This document shows positions 16,645 through 26,200 of a stretch of 61,194 nucleotides of DNA, one piece after another (positions within the stretch are counted from its first letter, which is position 1; each line of letters begins with the position of its first letter). The translations under genes were made by a program, and so were the position numbers. Origin of the DNA: an uncultured Chthonomonas sp. (GTDB lineage Bacteria > Armatimonadota > Chthonomonadetes > Chthonomonadales > CAJBBX01); assembly GCA_903951425.1 (NCBI GenBank), contig CAJBBX010000043.1, positions 1 through 61,194 of the forward strand, written 5' to 3'. Below the pieces are notes generated by a model. It did no database searches, had not been told where the DNA came from, and worked only from the letters and a program-made list of their open reading frames with translations.

Positions 16645-19166
16645 TGACAGGCTCTCGTGCCGTCGTAGGCGTCCTGCTTGCGGCGTTGCCGGCGCTGGCC
16701 GCCGTCGGAGCGCGGGCCCGGCCTTCGCGCGGCCCCGTCACGCTGGCAAAGGAGGGTGCGCCTGCTGCAACCATCGTGACGGCGCGGGATGCCGCCCCGG
16801 CTGCGCGGTTCGCCGCCCGGGAGCTACAGTGGCACCTCCAGCGGGTCACGGGAGCGACGCTGCCTATCGTCGATGACGCCGCGCCCGACAAGGGGCTACG
16901 CATCCTGGTGGGAGACAGCGCCGCCGCCCGGCGCCTGGGGTATCAGGGATCGCGGCTGGCCGGGCAGAGCTATCTGGTCCGCGTCGCGCGAAGCGGCATC
17001 GTCCTGCTGGGCCGCGACGACCGCCAGGGCGATAAGCCCGCTTGGGATCAGGGCATCCAGCCTCCCGCCACGGCGAAGGGACGGTTCGGACGCGGGCGTC
17101 TCTTCGACGGCAACCGGAACATGCTCACCATTCCGTACCCCGGCATCAGCGATGACGAAGGGACGCTGGAGGCATGGGTGAGCCTGGCGTCGGACAAGCC
17201 CGATGCGGACGGCACCATCCTGCGGGTCGACGGCTCGGGGCCTTGGAGCTACCACATCCTGCAGCAACTGCAGAACGAGAACCGGGTGCAGTACCGAACG
17301 TATGACGGCGCGACCGTCCGCACTGTGGAGTCGGAGCCGCTGGCGCCGGGCTGGCACCATGTCATGGCGACTTACAGCGTCACTTCGGGCAAGATCGAGC
17401 TGGTGGTGGACGGCGCCTCGGCCGGAACCGCGCCCTACGGCCGCACCCACTGCGCCGGGTGCGCGGTCGCCGTAGGCGGTGTGGCCTCTGCCGGCGTGGG
17501 CAACCCCTTCGGGGGCGTCATCGATGACGTGCGCATCTCCAGCGTCGCCCGGCGGCCGGAGATCGATGGTCCGCAGGCTCCGCTGGAGGCGGATGAGGCC
17601 ACGACGGCGCTCCTGCACCTGGACGAGCCCGGCGAGCCCATGGACAGCAGCGGCCGTCCGGCCGTTATGCCGCTACCGTCCTTCTTCGGCAACCACGGCA
17701 CGCTCAGCGCGGTGTACGACTTCCTTGAGCGCTGCTGCGAGGTCCGCTGGTACCTGCCCGGCGAACTGGGCATGGTCTGCCCGCGCAGGCCCACGCTCTC
17801 CCTGCGGCCCGTCACCGTGCGCCGTGCGCCGGACATGGCCTACCGGTGGATCACCCCCACATCGCTCCTCCTGCCCACGCCGGCCACCACGGTGGAGGCG
17901 CGGGAGGCCGACCTCTGGAAGCTTCGTATGCGCCTGGGCGGCGAGCCGTTCAGCGCCAGCCACTCGTTCTATGGGTACTACAGCCGCTTCCTGAAGACGC
18001 ACCCCGAGTGGTTCGCCCAGGGCTACGAGGGCCAGCCGCCGCAGATGTGCTACACGAACCCCGGCTTCGTCCGGCAGGTGGTGCAGGACGCCCGCGACGC
18101 GTTCAGCGGCAAGGGCGCTCCGCCCGGCGCCATGGCCATGGGCGACATGTTCGCGCTCTGTCCCATGGACAACAACCAGTGGTGCAAGTGCCCCACCTGC
18201 CAGGCCGCGCTGAACCGGTCCGAGGAGGCCAACAAGCAGTTCAACAACGGCCGGGCCTCGGAGTACATCTGGGGCTTCGTGAACCGTGTCGCCCGCGAGG
18301 TCCGCAAGACGCACCCCAAGGGCCGCATCGTGGGGCTCGCCTATTGGGAGTATGCCTATGCGCCGAAGCAGAAGCTGGAGCCCAACGTGGTTCCCATGCT
18401 CTGCCTCCACGTGCGCAACTGGTGGTGCCCTTCCATGGAGGCCAACGACCGGAAGGTGCTGACCCAGTACACGAGCGGCGGGCGGCTCTCACACAGGCCG
18501 GTCTACCTCTGGCTCTATTACAACTTCCCGGCGCTGCTCGGCCAGAGCGGGAAGTTCAACGTCTTCCCCGGCTACTTCGCCAAGACACTGGCGCGGCAGA
18601 TGGAGACGTACCACCGGCTGGGCATCCGAGGCATCTTCATGGAGCACTCGCCGGAGTTCGGCCACAGCCTGCTGCACGATACACCGGACATGTGGCTCAC
18701 CTGGAAGCTGGCCGACGACCCGTCGCTCAGCGCGCGGGCGCTGGTGGCCGAGTTCTTCCGCCGGTACTACGGCGCCGCAGAGAAGCCCATGCGTACGCTC
18801 TATGGCGCCATCGAGGAGATCGTCGCGACCCCGGCCAACTACCCGCTCTCCGTGCGCCTCTCGCCGGCGCACCACCACCAGAGCGAGGAGTTGGCCTGGG
18901 GAACCCTTGGGACGCCCAGCCGCATGGCCTACCTGGCGCAACAGATGCAGCTGGCAAAGGCGGCGGCGCGGACGCCCGAGGAGAAGGCGCGCGTGGCCCA
19001 GTTCGAGGAGGGCATCTGGCTCCCCATGGTCGAGGGGGCGGCCAAGTGGGCGGCCTCGGGCAAGGCCGTGACCGCCGAGGAGGCGCCCCCGCCGACGCTG
19101 GTGAAGGCTACCAGACGCACCCCCGCGCGGCCACGGACCAGGAGGCAACCACGGCGTCGCCGCTGA
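16641..19166 (+). CDS. DUF4838 glycosidase-like protein with an inserted LamG domain
   Basis: The start overlaps the previous stop (ATGA); 841 residues with a signal peptide (about 1-27). Residues 35-135 match the N-terminal GH20b/GH67-type domain (AARFAARELQWHLQRVTGATLPI and GIVLLGRDD). A LamG-like jelly roll is inserted at about 143-326 (GTLEAWVSL, YHILQQLQNENRVQYRTYDG, WHHVMATYSVTSGKIELVVDG, GGVIDDVRISSVAR), after which the interrupted domain resumes (FFGNHGTLSAVYDFLERCCEVRWYLPGELG). The DUF4838 TIM-like core follows (FYGYYSRFLKTHPEWFAQ, CPMDNNQWCKCPTCQ, GLAYWEYAYAPK). The family is related to alpha-glucuronidases, but the reaction is not established. The tail is rich in Arg and overlaps the convergent gene by 59 bases. 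Confidence 0.85.
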   Translation: MMTGSRAVVGVLLAALPALAAVGARARPSRGPVTLAKEGAPAATIVTARDAAPAARFAARELQWHLQRVTGATLPIVDDAAPDKGLRILVGDSAAARRLGYQGSRLAGQSYLVRVARSGIVLLGRDDRQGDKPAWDQGIQPPATAKGRFGRGRLFDGNRNMLTIPYPGISDDEGTLEAWVSLASDKPDADGTILRVDGSGPWSYHILQQLQNENRVQYRTYDGATVRTVESEPLAPGWHHVMATYSVTSGKIELVVDGASAGTAPYGRTHCAGCAVAVGGVASAGVGNPFGGVIDDVRISSVARRPEIDGPQAPLEADEATTALLHLDEPGEPMDSSGRPAVMPLPSFFGNHGTLSAVYDFLERCCEVRWYLPGELGMVCPRRPTLSLRPVTVRRAPDMAYRWITPTSLLLPTPATTVEAREADLWKLRMRLGGEPFSASHSFYGYYSRFLKTHPEWFAQGYEGQPPQMCYTNPGFVRQVVQDARDAFSGKGAPPGAMAMGDMFALCPMDNNQWCKCPTCQAALNRSEEANKQFNNGRASEYIWGFVNRVAREVRKTHPKGRIVGLAYWEYAYAPKQKLEPNVVPMLCLHVRNWWCPSMEANDRKVLTQYTSGGRLSHRPVYLWLYYNFPALLGQSGKFNVFPGYFAKTLARQMETYHRLGIRGIFMEHSPEFGHSLLHDTPDMWLTWKLADDPSLSARALVAEFFRRYYGAAEKPMRTLYGAIEEIVATPANYPLSVRLSPAHHHQSEELAWGTLGTPSRMAYLAQQMQLAKAAARTPEEKARVAQFEEGIWLPMVEGAAKWAASGKAVTAEEAPPPTLVKATRRTPARPRTRRQPRRRR

Positions 19167-20181
19167 CGACGTTGAGGTGGTCGGCCAGGTTCACGGACGG
19201 GCAGACGTGCGCCGGCACGAGCCGGACCCTGTCGCCCACGTTCAATCCGTCGGCGTCGGCGCCCGTGACGAAGCCGTGCTCCTCGCTGAGGCGGCGGACC
19301 AGCAGGTCGCGCCCGTCCAGGTCGGCGGCTGCGAGCCCGTCGGGCGTTCGGTCGCTGCTGAAGCACTTGCTGCCGGCGTCCACGATGGCCAGTCCCGGCT
19401 CCGGGCGGTCGACCACCGTGGCCAACACGCTCAGCGCGATGCTCGACCAGGGCATCACGGGCCGCGTCCGGGCCAGTGAGAGGTCGCCGAAGACGTAGGT
19501 GCCCGGCCGCACTGCATAGACGTCGTCCATCTGCGCCATGGTCTCGGCGGTCACGCTGCATCCAGGCCAGAGCGGTAGCGCCGGGTCCAGCGCGTCGCGC
19601 ACGGCGGAGGCAGCACGCAGGGCTTCCGCCGCGCAGGCCTCGGGCCGCTCGGGCGATGTGTAGGCGTGCCCCTCGTGCGTGTAGAGCCCGTGCAGGCGCA
19701 TGGCGGGGCACGCCGCGACGCAGGCGGCCAGGCGTCGCGCGGAGGCCACCTCCCGGACGCCCTCGCGCCCCAGGCCCGTGTCCACCGCCATCAGCACCGG
19801 CAGCCGCAGCCCGGCGGCTCGAAGCAGTGCCTCCAGCGCCGGGAAGTGCGCCTCGCTGGTGCAGGGTACGATCAGCTCGTCCAGCCGCTCGGCCAGCGCG
19901 CGTAGGCGCGGCGCCAGGCCCGGGCCCACCAGCGAGTGCGCCACGAAGAGCCGCCGCACGCCGCAGGGAAGGAGCGCCTCGGCCTCGCTCAGCTTCGCGC
20001 AGCAGAGCCCAGCCGCGCCCGCCTCAAGCTGCATCCGGGCGATCTCGATGCACTTGTGGGTCTTGGCGTGGGGCCAGAGCTCCACCCCGCCCGCGTGGCA
20101 AGCGCGCTGCATCCGGTCGATATTCCCCCGCAGGCGGTCGATGTCGACGAGCAGGGCGGGGGTGTGGAGGTCGTAGGTCAT
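19108..20181 (-). CDS. D-threonine aldolase / D-serine dehydratase-like PLP enzyme
   Basis: Start at ATG 20181 (MTYDLHTPALLVDIDRL); 357 residues. The alanine-racemase-type N-terminal barrel has the PLP lysine in PHAKTHK (about K40), plus VDTGLGREGV and HGLYTHEGHAY. The C-terminal DSD1-type domain has LSEEHGFV and VRLVPAHVCPSVNL, the His and Cys that bind the divalent metal in D-threonine aldolase and eukaryotic-type D-serine dehydratase. It cleaves or deaminates D-hydroxy amino acids; which one cannot be told here. The 3' end overlaps the convergent DUF4838 gene. A 21-base pyrimidine run on the plus strand (20258-20278) lies upstream, between this gene and the stop of the gene above it. Confidence 0.85.
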   Translation of the reverse strand: MTYDLHTPALLVDIDRLRGNIDRMQRACHAGGVELWPHAKTHKCIEIARMQLEAGAAGLCCAKLSEAEALLPCGVRRLFVAHSLVGPGLAPRLRALAERLDELIVPCTSEAHFPALEALLRAAGLRLPVLMAVDTGLGREGVREVASARRLAACVAACPAMRLHGLYTHEGHAYTSPERPEACAAEALRAASAVRDALDPALPLWPGCSVTAETMAQMDDVYAVRPGTYVFGDLSLARTRPVMPWSSIALSVLATVVDRPEPGLAIVDAGSKCFSSDRTPDGLAAADLDGRDLLVRRLSEEHGFVTGADADGLNVGDRVRLVPAHVCPSVNLADHLNVVSGDAVVASWSVAARGCVW

Positions 20182-20286
20182 GCGCGGAGGGACCGGCGGC
20201 GCAACGGCGAGACGGACCCTACTGACATGATTGACCACTGAGACGCGTGCCTTTTCACCCCTTCTTCCCTTCTCCCCTACACCACT

Positions 20287-21753
20287 TCACCGTCCCACCA
20301 CGGTCACGCTCTGCTCCTCCAGCACCGCAGCGGGCTTGTCGTCGTAGAGCCGCCTGCCCGGGTCGTCCGGTATGTTCCTGGCTGTGACGCGTAGCCGCTT
20401 GCCGGGCTTGGCGGCGCGGTCCAGCGTCAGGATGACCAGGGAGCCGTCTACTCGCGCCGAGGCCGGCTGCCGGCCCTCCACCTTGTAGCGCGATGCCTGG
20501 GCCGCGTCGGCGCCGAGGCGCTTGGTGAAGCTGAGCGTGAGCGCGTTTCCGTTCAGTGTGGCGGCGGCGATGCGGGGCGGGTCGCTGTACATGTAGCCGC
20601 CGATGAAGTACTCGTAGAGCGTCGTCGACCGGGCGCCGAGCTTCTCGCACTCGGCCTCGAACCGGCGCACCCAGGTCCAGTCCCACCGGTTCTGCTTCTG
20701 CGATCCGATGTCGGCTTGGATCAGCACGGGGATGCGCGGCGACTGGGCCAGCAGCGGGTCGATGAAGGGCTTGTAGGCGCGCACGTAGTCCGGCGGCAGG
20801 TCGCCGCGTATCCAGTCGGGCCAGTGCGTCTGGAGACCGTGCAGGTCCGGGCGCACCGTGCGGGCCACGAGCGCGGCGTCCTCGCCGCTATCCTCCAGCA
20901 CGCGGCGGAGGCCGTCGGGCTGGGCCAGCGCCAGCGTCCAGGTGCAGACCGGCACGCCCGGCGACGAGGCGCGCAGACCTCCCGGCCCGTTCACCAGGTC
21001 GTCCAGAAACCCGGTCAGTGTGTCGCGCCGGAACTCCAGCCACTTGCGCCAGAGGCCGGGATCGCGCTCGGGCGAGCGGGGCGAGGCGGCATCCAGGATG
21101 TCGGGCAGGCCCGCCTCGCCGGGGATCCGCTTGGCGAATTCGGCCTTGCAGGCGCCGCAGAAGCAGGCGTAGGCCGGCGACTCCTTGCCGGGGTACTCAG
21201 GCCAGTGGGGCTCGGCGATCTCAAGCCCGTCGAAGCCGCCGCGGGCCAGGATGGCCGCCATGTTGGCCTTCTTCCAGCACCGGTAGTCGGCGTTGTTCAG
21301 GCAGAGCCGCGTGTAGCCGTCGTTGAGCGCCTTGCCCTGCAGGTCGGTGCGGGTGACCATCTTCCAGGCCTCCCATCCGGCGGGGAGGTCGGCGGTGGTG
21401 TAGCACCCGTTGCCGAAGACGAGGCACCAGACACCGATGCCCTGCCGGTGGAATGCCTCCACGAGCCGGGGATCGGCCTTGTCGGCGCTGGTGACCACGT
21501 AGTGGACTACCCTGTAGCCGTTGGCCCGTATCTCGGCTGCGATGCTCTCCGGCGAGCGGTCCTTGTAGTATCCGAACGCCGGGTCCACCTGCACGCTCGG
21601 CCCCAGCATGGGGTATCGTCCGGCCCGGCCTTGCCGGGAGATGCGCCGGGGAGCTTCGTTCTGCACGAACGTGCCCGAGACGCGCGGAGGAGTGGGCGCG
21701 GCCGCCGACCCAGCCAGTGCGGCGCCGGCCGCCAAAGCAATGAGGGTAACCAT
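20287..21753 (-). CDS. secreted TIM-barrel glycosidase-like protein, family not recognised
   Basis: ATG 21753 opens a signal peptide (MVTLIALAAGAALAGSAAA); 488 residues. The body looks like a TIM barrel: GYRVVHYVVTSADKADPRLVEAFHRQGIGVWCLVFGNG, then GFDGLEIAEPHWPEYPG with candidate acidic residues, a CFCGACKAEFAKR Cys pair, and LIQADIGSQKQNRWDWTWVRRFEAECEKLGA. The last 90 residues form a beta-sandwich (LTLSFTKRLGADAAQASRYKVEG, LVILTLDRAAKPGKRLRVTARNI), typical of a C-terminal accessory domain. It resembles hypothetical glycosyl-hydrolase-like proteins seen in Planctomycetota and Armatimonadota. I assign no CAZy family. Its upstream region holds the hairpin repeats. Confidence 0.6.
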   Translation of the reverse strand: MVTLIALAAGAALAGSAAAPTPPRVSGTFVQNEAPRRISRQGRAGRYPMLGPSVQVDPAFGYYKDRSPESIAAEIRANGYRVVHYVVTSADKADPRLVEAFHRQGIGVWCLVFGNGCYTTADLPAGWEAWKMVTRTDLQGKALNDGYTRLCLNNADYRCWKKANMAAILARGGFDGLEIAEPHWPEYPGKESPAYACFCGACKAEFAKRIPGEAGLPDILDAASPRSPERDPGLWRKWLEFRRDTLTGFLDDLVNGPGGLRASSPGVPVCTWTLALAQPDGLRRVLEDSGEDAALVARTVRPDLHGLQTHWPDWIRGDLPPDYVRAYKPFIDPLLAQSPRIPVLIQADIGSQKQNRWDWTWVRRFEAECEKLGARSTTLYEYFIGGYMYSDPPRIAAATLNGNALTLSFTKRLGADAAQASRYKVEGRQPASARVDGSLVILTLDRAAKPGKRLRVTARNIPDDPGRRLYDDKPAAVLEEQSVTVVGR

Positions 21754-21844
21754 ACCGGCATGATACAGCCCAGCGGACACGTAGTCAACAGGGCAGGGCG
21801 CATCTCGCCGCCCTGGACCGTCGGTCGCACGCGCCGCCCCAGCC

Positions 21845-22010
21845 GTCATCCTGACGCGAAGCGGAAGGATCCCCCGGCATGAGCCACCGGACCCGCGGGA
21901 CCACCCCGCCCCGCCGTTCCTGGCGACGCCAACGGAAGCGCCGTGCAACGCGGATGCGCGGCGGGCAGCCTACGGGGGGTCCTTCGGCCAGACGGCGGCC
22001 TCAGGATGAC
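21845..22010. repeat. inverted pair of short hairpin repeats (REP-like)
   Basis: Unit 1 at 21845-21875 reads GTCATCCTGA then an inner CGC-GAA-GCG stem-loop, then GAAGGATC. Unit 2, on the other strand at 21974-22010, reads GTCATCCTGA, an inner GGCC/GGCC stem, then GAAGGAC. The outer stem (ATCC/GGAT) and inner stem are separated by a TGA/GAA internal loop. The two units face each other about 100 bases apart. Two more units with different but still paired stems lie at 60688-60814. Confidence 0.65.
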
Positions 22011-22034
22011 GGCATGGGAGGCAGGGCGCCTGTG

Positions 22035-22186
22035 TCAAGAGGGCCACTTCTCTGCCTTAGGAAAGTGGCCCCCTTGAGCCCTACACCGTCAAGAGGGCCA
22101 CTTCTCTGCCTCAGGAAAGTGGCCCCCTTGAGCCCTACACCGTCAAGAGGGCCACTTCTCCGACGTAGGAAAGTGGCCTTCTTGAG
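22035..22186. repeat. three tandem 54-bp hairpin repeats
   Basis: Copies start at 22035, 22089 and 22143, exactly 54 bases apart. Each begins TCAAGAGGGCCACTT and closes with AAGTGGCC-NN-CTTGA, forming a 15-bp stem with one mismatch or wobble and a 13-base loop (CTCTGCCTTAGGA in copy 1). Copy 3 differs in both loop and 3' arm (TT in place of CC), and its arm change converts an A-C mismatch into A-T. An 11-base spacer separates copies. They lie in the gap 21754-22217, downstream of hisG and upstream of the minus-strand glycosidase-like gene. No coding sequence was seen in this gap. Confidence 0.9.
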
Positions 22187-22190
22187 CCTC

Positions 22191-22213
22191 AGCCGACGCC
22201 TCCGGCGTCGGCT
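22191..22213 (-). terminator. hairpin just downstream of hisG
   Basis: AGCCGACGCC (22191-22200) and GGCGTCGGCT (22204-22213) form a perfect 10-bp stem with a three-base loop, starting five bases past the hisG stop. No T-run follows on the minus strand, so it is a terminator-like or mRNA-stabilising hairpin. Confidence 0.6.
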
Positions 22214-22217
22214 ACGC

Positions 22218-23090
22218 CTAGTGGACGACCTTGTTCAGCGGGTACTCCACCAGGCCTTCGGCGCCGGCACGCTTCAGGGCGGGCAGGAGGTCGCGGACGA
22301 TGGCCTCCTCCACGATGATCTCCACCGCCACCCAGTCCCGGTCGGAGAGCGGCGAGACCGTGGGGCGGCGTAGGGCCGGGAGGATGGCGTTGACGGCGTC
22401 CAGGCCGGCGCGGGGCACGTTCATCTTCAGGCCCACCAGCTCGTCGGCGTTCAGCGCGCCCCGGAGCAGCATGGCCATGTTCTCCAGCTTGGCGCGCTTG
22501 GCGTCGTCGGCCCAGGCCGCGTGGGAGGCGATCAGCCGCGTGGTGCTGATCTGCATGGTCTCCACGATGCGCAGGTTGTGCGCCCGCAGCGAGCTGCCCG
22601 TCTCGGTGTTCACCACGATGGCATCCACCAGCGTGGGCACCTTGATCTCGCAGGCGCCCCAGGAGAACTCCACCGACGCGGTGACGCCGTGCTGGGCCAG
22701 GTAGCGTTCGGTGAGGCGGACGTACTCGGTGGCGATCCGCTTGCCCTCGAGGTCCTTGACGCTCTGGACCGGTGCGTCGTTGGCCACGGCAATGACCACG
22801 CGGATGGGGTTGCGGGTCACCTTGGAGTAGGTGAGTTCGGCCACCTCGACGATGTCGGAGCCGTTGTCCTCGATCCAATCCTTGCCCGTGAGGCCCGCAT
22901 CCAGGATGCCGCCCTCTACGTAGCGGGGAATCTCCTGCGGACGCATGAGGAGCGGCTCGATCTCTTGGTCGTCGACGCTGGGATGGTAGGACCGCCCGCT
23001 GGACATGCGGAAGTTCCACCCGGCCCGCTTGAACAGGCTGAAGGTGGCGTCTTGCAGGCTGCCTTTCGGTATGCCGATCTTAAGCTTCAC
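22218..23090 (-). CDS. hisG: ATP phosphoribosyltransferase, long form
   Basis: 290 residues, GTG start at 23090 with GGAG eleven bases upstream. It catalyses the first step of histidine synthesis: ATP + PRPP to phosphoribosyl-ATP. Family marks: [21 protein letters not shown] at the N-terminus, [24 protein letters not shown], the PRPP-loop region ([15 protein letters not shown]), and a C-terminal ACT-like regulatory domain (about 215-290, [24 protein letters not shown]). That places it in the long, hexameric, histidine-inhibited HisG group that needs no HisZ. No other his genes are nearby, so the pathway is scattered in this genome. Confidence 0.95.
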   Translation of the reverse strand: MKLKIGIPKGSLQDATFSLFKRAGWNFRMSSGRSYHPSVDDQEIEPLLMRPQEIPRYVEGGILDAGLTGKDWIEDNGSDIVEVAELTYSKVTRNPIRVVIAVANDAPVQSVKDLEGKRIATEYVRLTERYLAQHGVTASVEFSWGACEIKVPTLVDAIVVNTETGSSLRAHNLRIVETMQISTTRLIASHAAWADDAKRAKLENMAMLLRGALNADELVGLKMNVPRAGLDAVNAILPALRRPTVSPLSDRDWVAVEIIVEEAIVRDLLPALKRAGAEGLVEYPLNKVVH

Positions 23091-23226
23091 GAGCAGTCAA
23101 TCTCCGTTTCAGGTTGAGGGCGTCGGCACTGTGACCGATGCGGCCGTACATTATAGACCGCGCGCAGCCGGCGGCCGAGGCAGGAACCGGGCGCGGCGGC
23201 GGCTAACTCTCCTGCGGAGGTACGCC

Positions 23227-26200
23227 ATGCGCCCACTGCTTGTCTTGCTTGCCGCCGCCGTCCTGGCGCCGGCCGTATCGGGTGCGCCGCGGTACCCCGA
23301 TGACCGCATGGCGGCCTACCATGCCACGCTGGCGGCCATCAGCGAGGTCCGTCCCAACGCCGGCGTGCTCACGTACGCCATGGACGCGCCCACCTATATG
23401 GATCACTACGGACTGGCGCGGCTCGCCGTTGGCGTGGAGGCCGGTGGTCGCACGCGCTGGGCCTCCGAGGCGAAGGAGGTCGAGGTCCGCGACATCCCCG
23501 GCGGCGTGCGTGCGACCTGGCGCGTGGCGGGCGTGAAGGTCGAGACGAGCCTGCTGGCCCTGCCTGTGGGGCGGCGCGAGCAGAAGTGGCAGGGAGCCGC
23601 GCTCTTCGGTGTGAGCACGTCGCCTCGCACGCCGGTGACGGTGCGCCTCTCAGGCCCTGCCCGTGTGGGTCCATCGGCGCCTCGGACCGCGTGGCTTGCC
23701 GGCGAGGCGGCGGGTGCATGGCGAGCGGGACCGCGCGTCGGGACCTTCCTGATGCAGGGCGACGCCGTCCCGATCTCTACCGCCGTCCGGGCGTGGGACG
23801 GCGCCGACGCGCCCTCCGCCGGTCTGGCTGAGATTCGGATGCGCGCCGGGAGGGGCCGCGTGATGGTCGCCTTCGCCGCCACGGATACCGAGGCGTCGGC
23901 GCTGGCGGCTTCCGACCCAGCGCCGCTCCTCTCGCGCCACTCCGCCACCTACCGGATGCTCCTTGCGTCGAAGATCGCCACGCCGGACCCCACGCTGGAC
24001 GCCGCCTTCCGCAGCGCCATCCTCACGTTGGACTACAACTGGCTCCGCCCGCTGGGTTGGGTCGAGTGCATCCACCATTGGCACGCGCTCTGGCACATGC
24101 AGCACTCGCCGGGCGCCACCTGGATCGGCCAGGCCGACCGGGCGCGTGAGTGCCTCCTGAGCCATGCCGAACACCTGATGCCCTCGGGCGCCGCGCCGCA
24201 GTTCTTCCCCGGAGGCCAGACGCACCGCGACTTCGGCGGGAGCAACCAGTTCTTCCTATGGCAGGCCCGCAACTACCTGCGGCAGACCGGCGACACGGCC
24301 ACCATACTTCGCCTGGCCCCGGCGCTGGACGCTGTCATCGCCCAGACCTGGCGCGAGAGCGACCCGGACGGTGACGGCCTGCTCGGCTGGGGCCAGCAGA
24401 TCGGCAACCAGGAGGACTATGTCTCGACCCCGGGGAACGGCGCGACGCCCACGATGGAGGGCATCCAGATGCTCCTCGCACGGGCCGAGATCGCCGCGGC
24501 CCTGGGCGACGCCGCCACCGCCCGCCGCCTGAACCGCCGCGCCTCCGAGCTGGCCGCCGCGCTGCGAGAGCGGCTCTGGATGCCCGACCTGGGCCGCTAC
24601 GCCTTCTTCGAGGACCCGCAGGGCGCCCTCCGGCCCGACGGCCAGTACCACACCATGCTCTACCCGGCGATCTACGGCCTGGCCGACGCCGAGGATGCCT
24701 GGTCGGGCGTCCGTCAGGTGCGCGACCGCCTCACCGATGCCGACGGCGCGGTCTACTGCTCGGCCAACTTCCCGTGGCACGCCGTGGGTACCTGGGGCAT
24801 GCAGGCCGGTGTGGCGCAGCAGCCCTGGGCCGCCATGGGCCTTGCGGCCGTGGGCCTGCGCAACGAGACCTGGCGCCCCCTTCATGCCGCCGCGGCCTGG
24901 GCGCAGGATACCAACCACCGCGGCGCGTGGCCGGAGATTTCGACGGAGCCCACGGCCGCCTACTTCTCGCCGCCCGCCGGGCTCTACCTGCAGGCGGTGG
25001 TCGAGGCGCTCTTCGGCCTCCGCGCCGACCTGCCGCGCGGCGAGGTGACCGTCTCGCCCAGCTTTCCGGACGCCTGGCCCTCGGCCTCGCTCGTCCTGCC
25101 CGAGTACCGCGCCTCCTACCGCCGCCTCACCGGCCCGCCGATGTCCGGCGCGGTCTGGCGGGTCCGCTACACGCTGGAGACCACGCGCCCGCTCCGGCGC
25201 AGGCTGTCGTGGCGCGTGCCCGTGGGCCGCGCGGCGAGCCTCACCTGCGACGGCAAGCCGCTCCCGTGCCGCCTGCAACCCGGCGTGGACTGTGCCCTGC
25301 TCACCGCATCGGCCCCGGCGTCGCGCCGCACCGTCTTCGACCTGGCCCTTCGCATCGACGGCGTCAGCCTCCAGCACCCCGGCTCGGTGGCCGAGGGCGA
25401 CCTGCTGACGATCCGGGCGACGGGTGGCGTCATCACCGGCGTCGATGACCGATGCGGTGTCCTGCGCGATGTGAGCCTTGCCGGCGGCGCGTTGCGCGGG
25501 CGCGTGCGATCGGGGCTACTTGCGGCCTACACCGGGTTCGGCAGGCTGGGACAGCTCACGTTCAGCCGCCGAACGTTCTTCGTCCGGGTCCGCACGGCCG
25601 CCGGCGCCGAGGCCACGCTTGCCGCCACCGTGGCCCTGTTGCCGCGTCTGGAGGCATCCGGAGCGTTCATCTGCAGGCCCGGCGGCGGCCTCACGCTGCG
25701 CAACAACACGGCGGTGGCGGTTCGGGGCACGGCCCTCCTGCGTTGCGCTGCGGGTGAGTTCGCGCTGCCCGTGTCCCTGCCGCCACGCACCGAAGCGCGC
25801 GCGCCATTCGTGCTGCCGGTCGACCGGGCCGCCCTGCTCAGCCCCGGCGACAACCAGGTGGACCTCCTCTGGCCCGACGGGTCCCGGACGGCCTTCACCG
25901 CGCCGGGCCCCGCCGAAGCGGGTGTGGCGGCCTGGCGCTCCGGGCGCATGGTGGCGGCTCCGCTCGCCGCCGACCTGCTGCAGCCGGACACCGACCGGCC
26001 GCAGTGGCGCATCTGGTACGCCTACGGACACTGGCCCTGGGCCGGTTCGCGTCCGCCCGCTACGGAGATCGCCCTCCACAAGCGGCTGGAACTCCCCAAC
26101 GGATGGGTCTTTGAGCCCGCGGGCCGCAAGCTGGCGCCGGTCTCCCGGCGCGTGGGACGCCCGCACATCAGCGTGCCGCTGCCGTCGGGTCCCTGCCGCC

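Noticed and set aside
22035-22186. CRISPR array
   Set aside because: Three 54-base direct repeats with an 11-base common spacer, no unique spacers and no cas genes; hairpin repeats instead.
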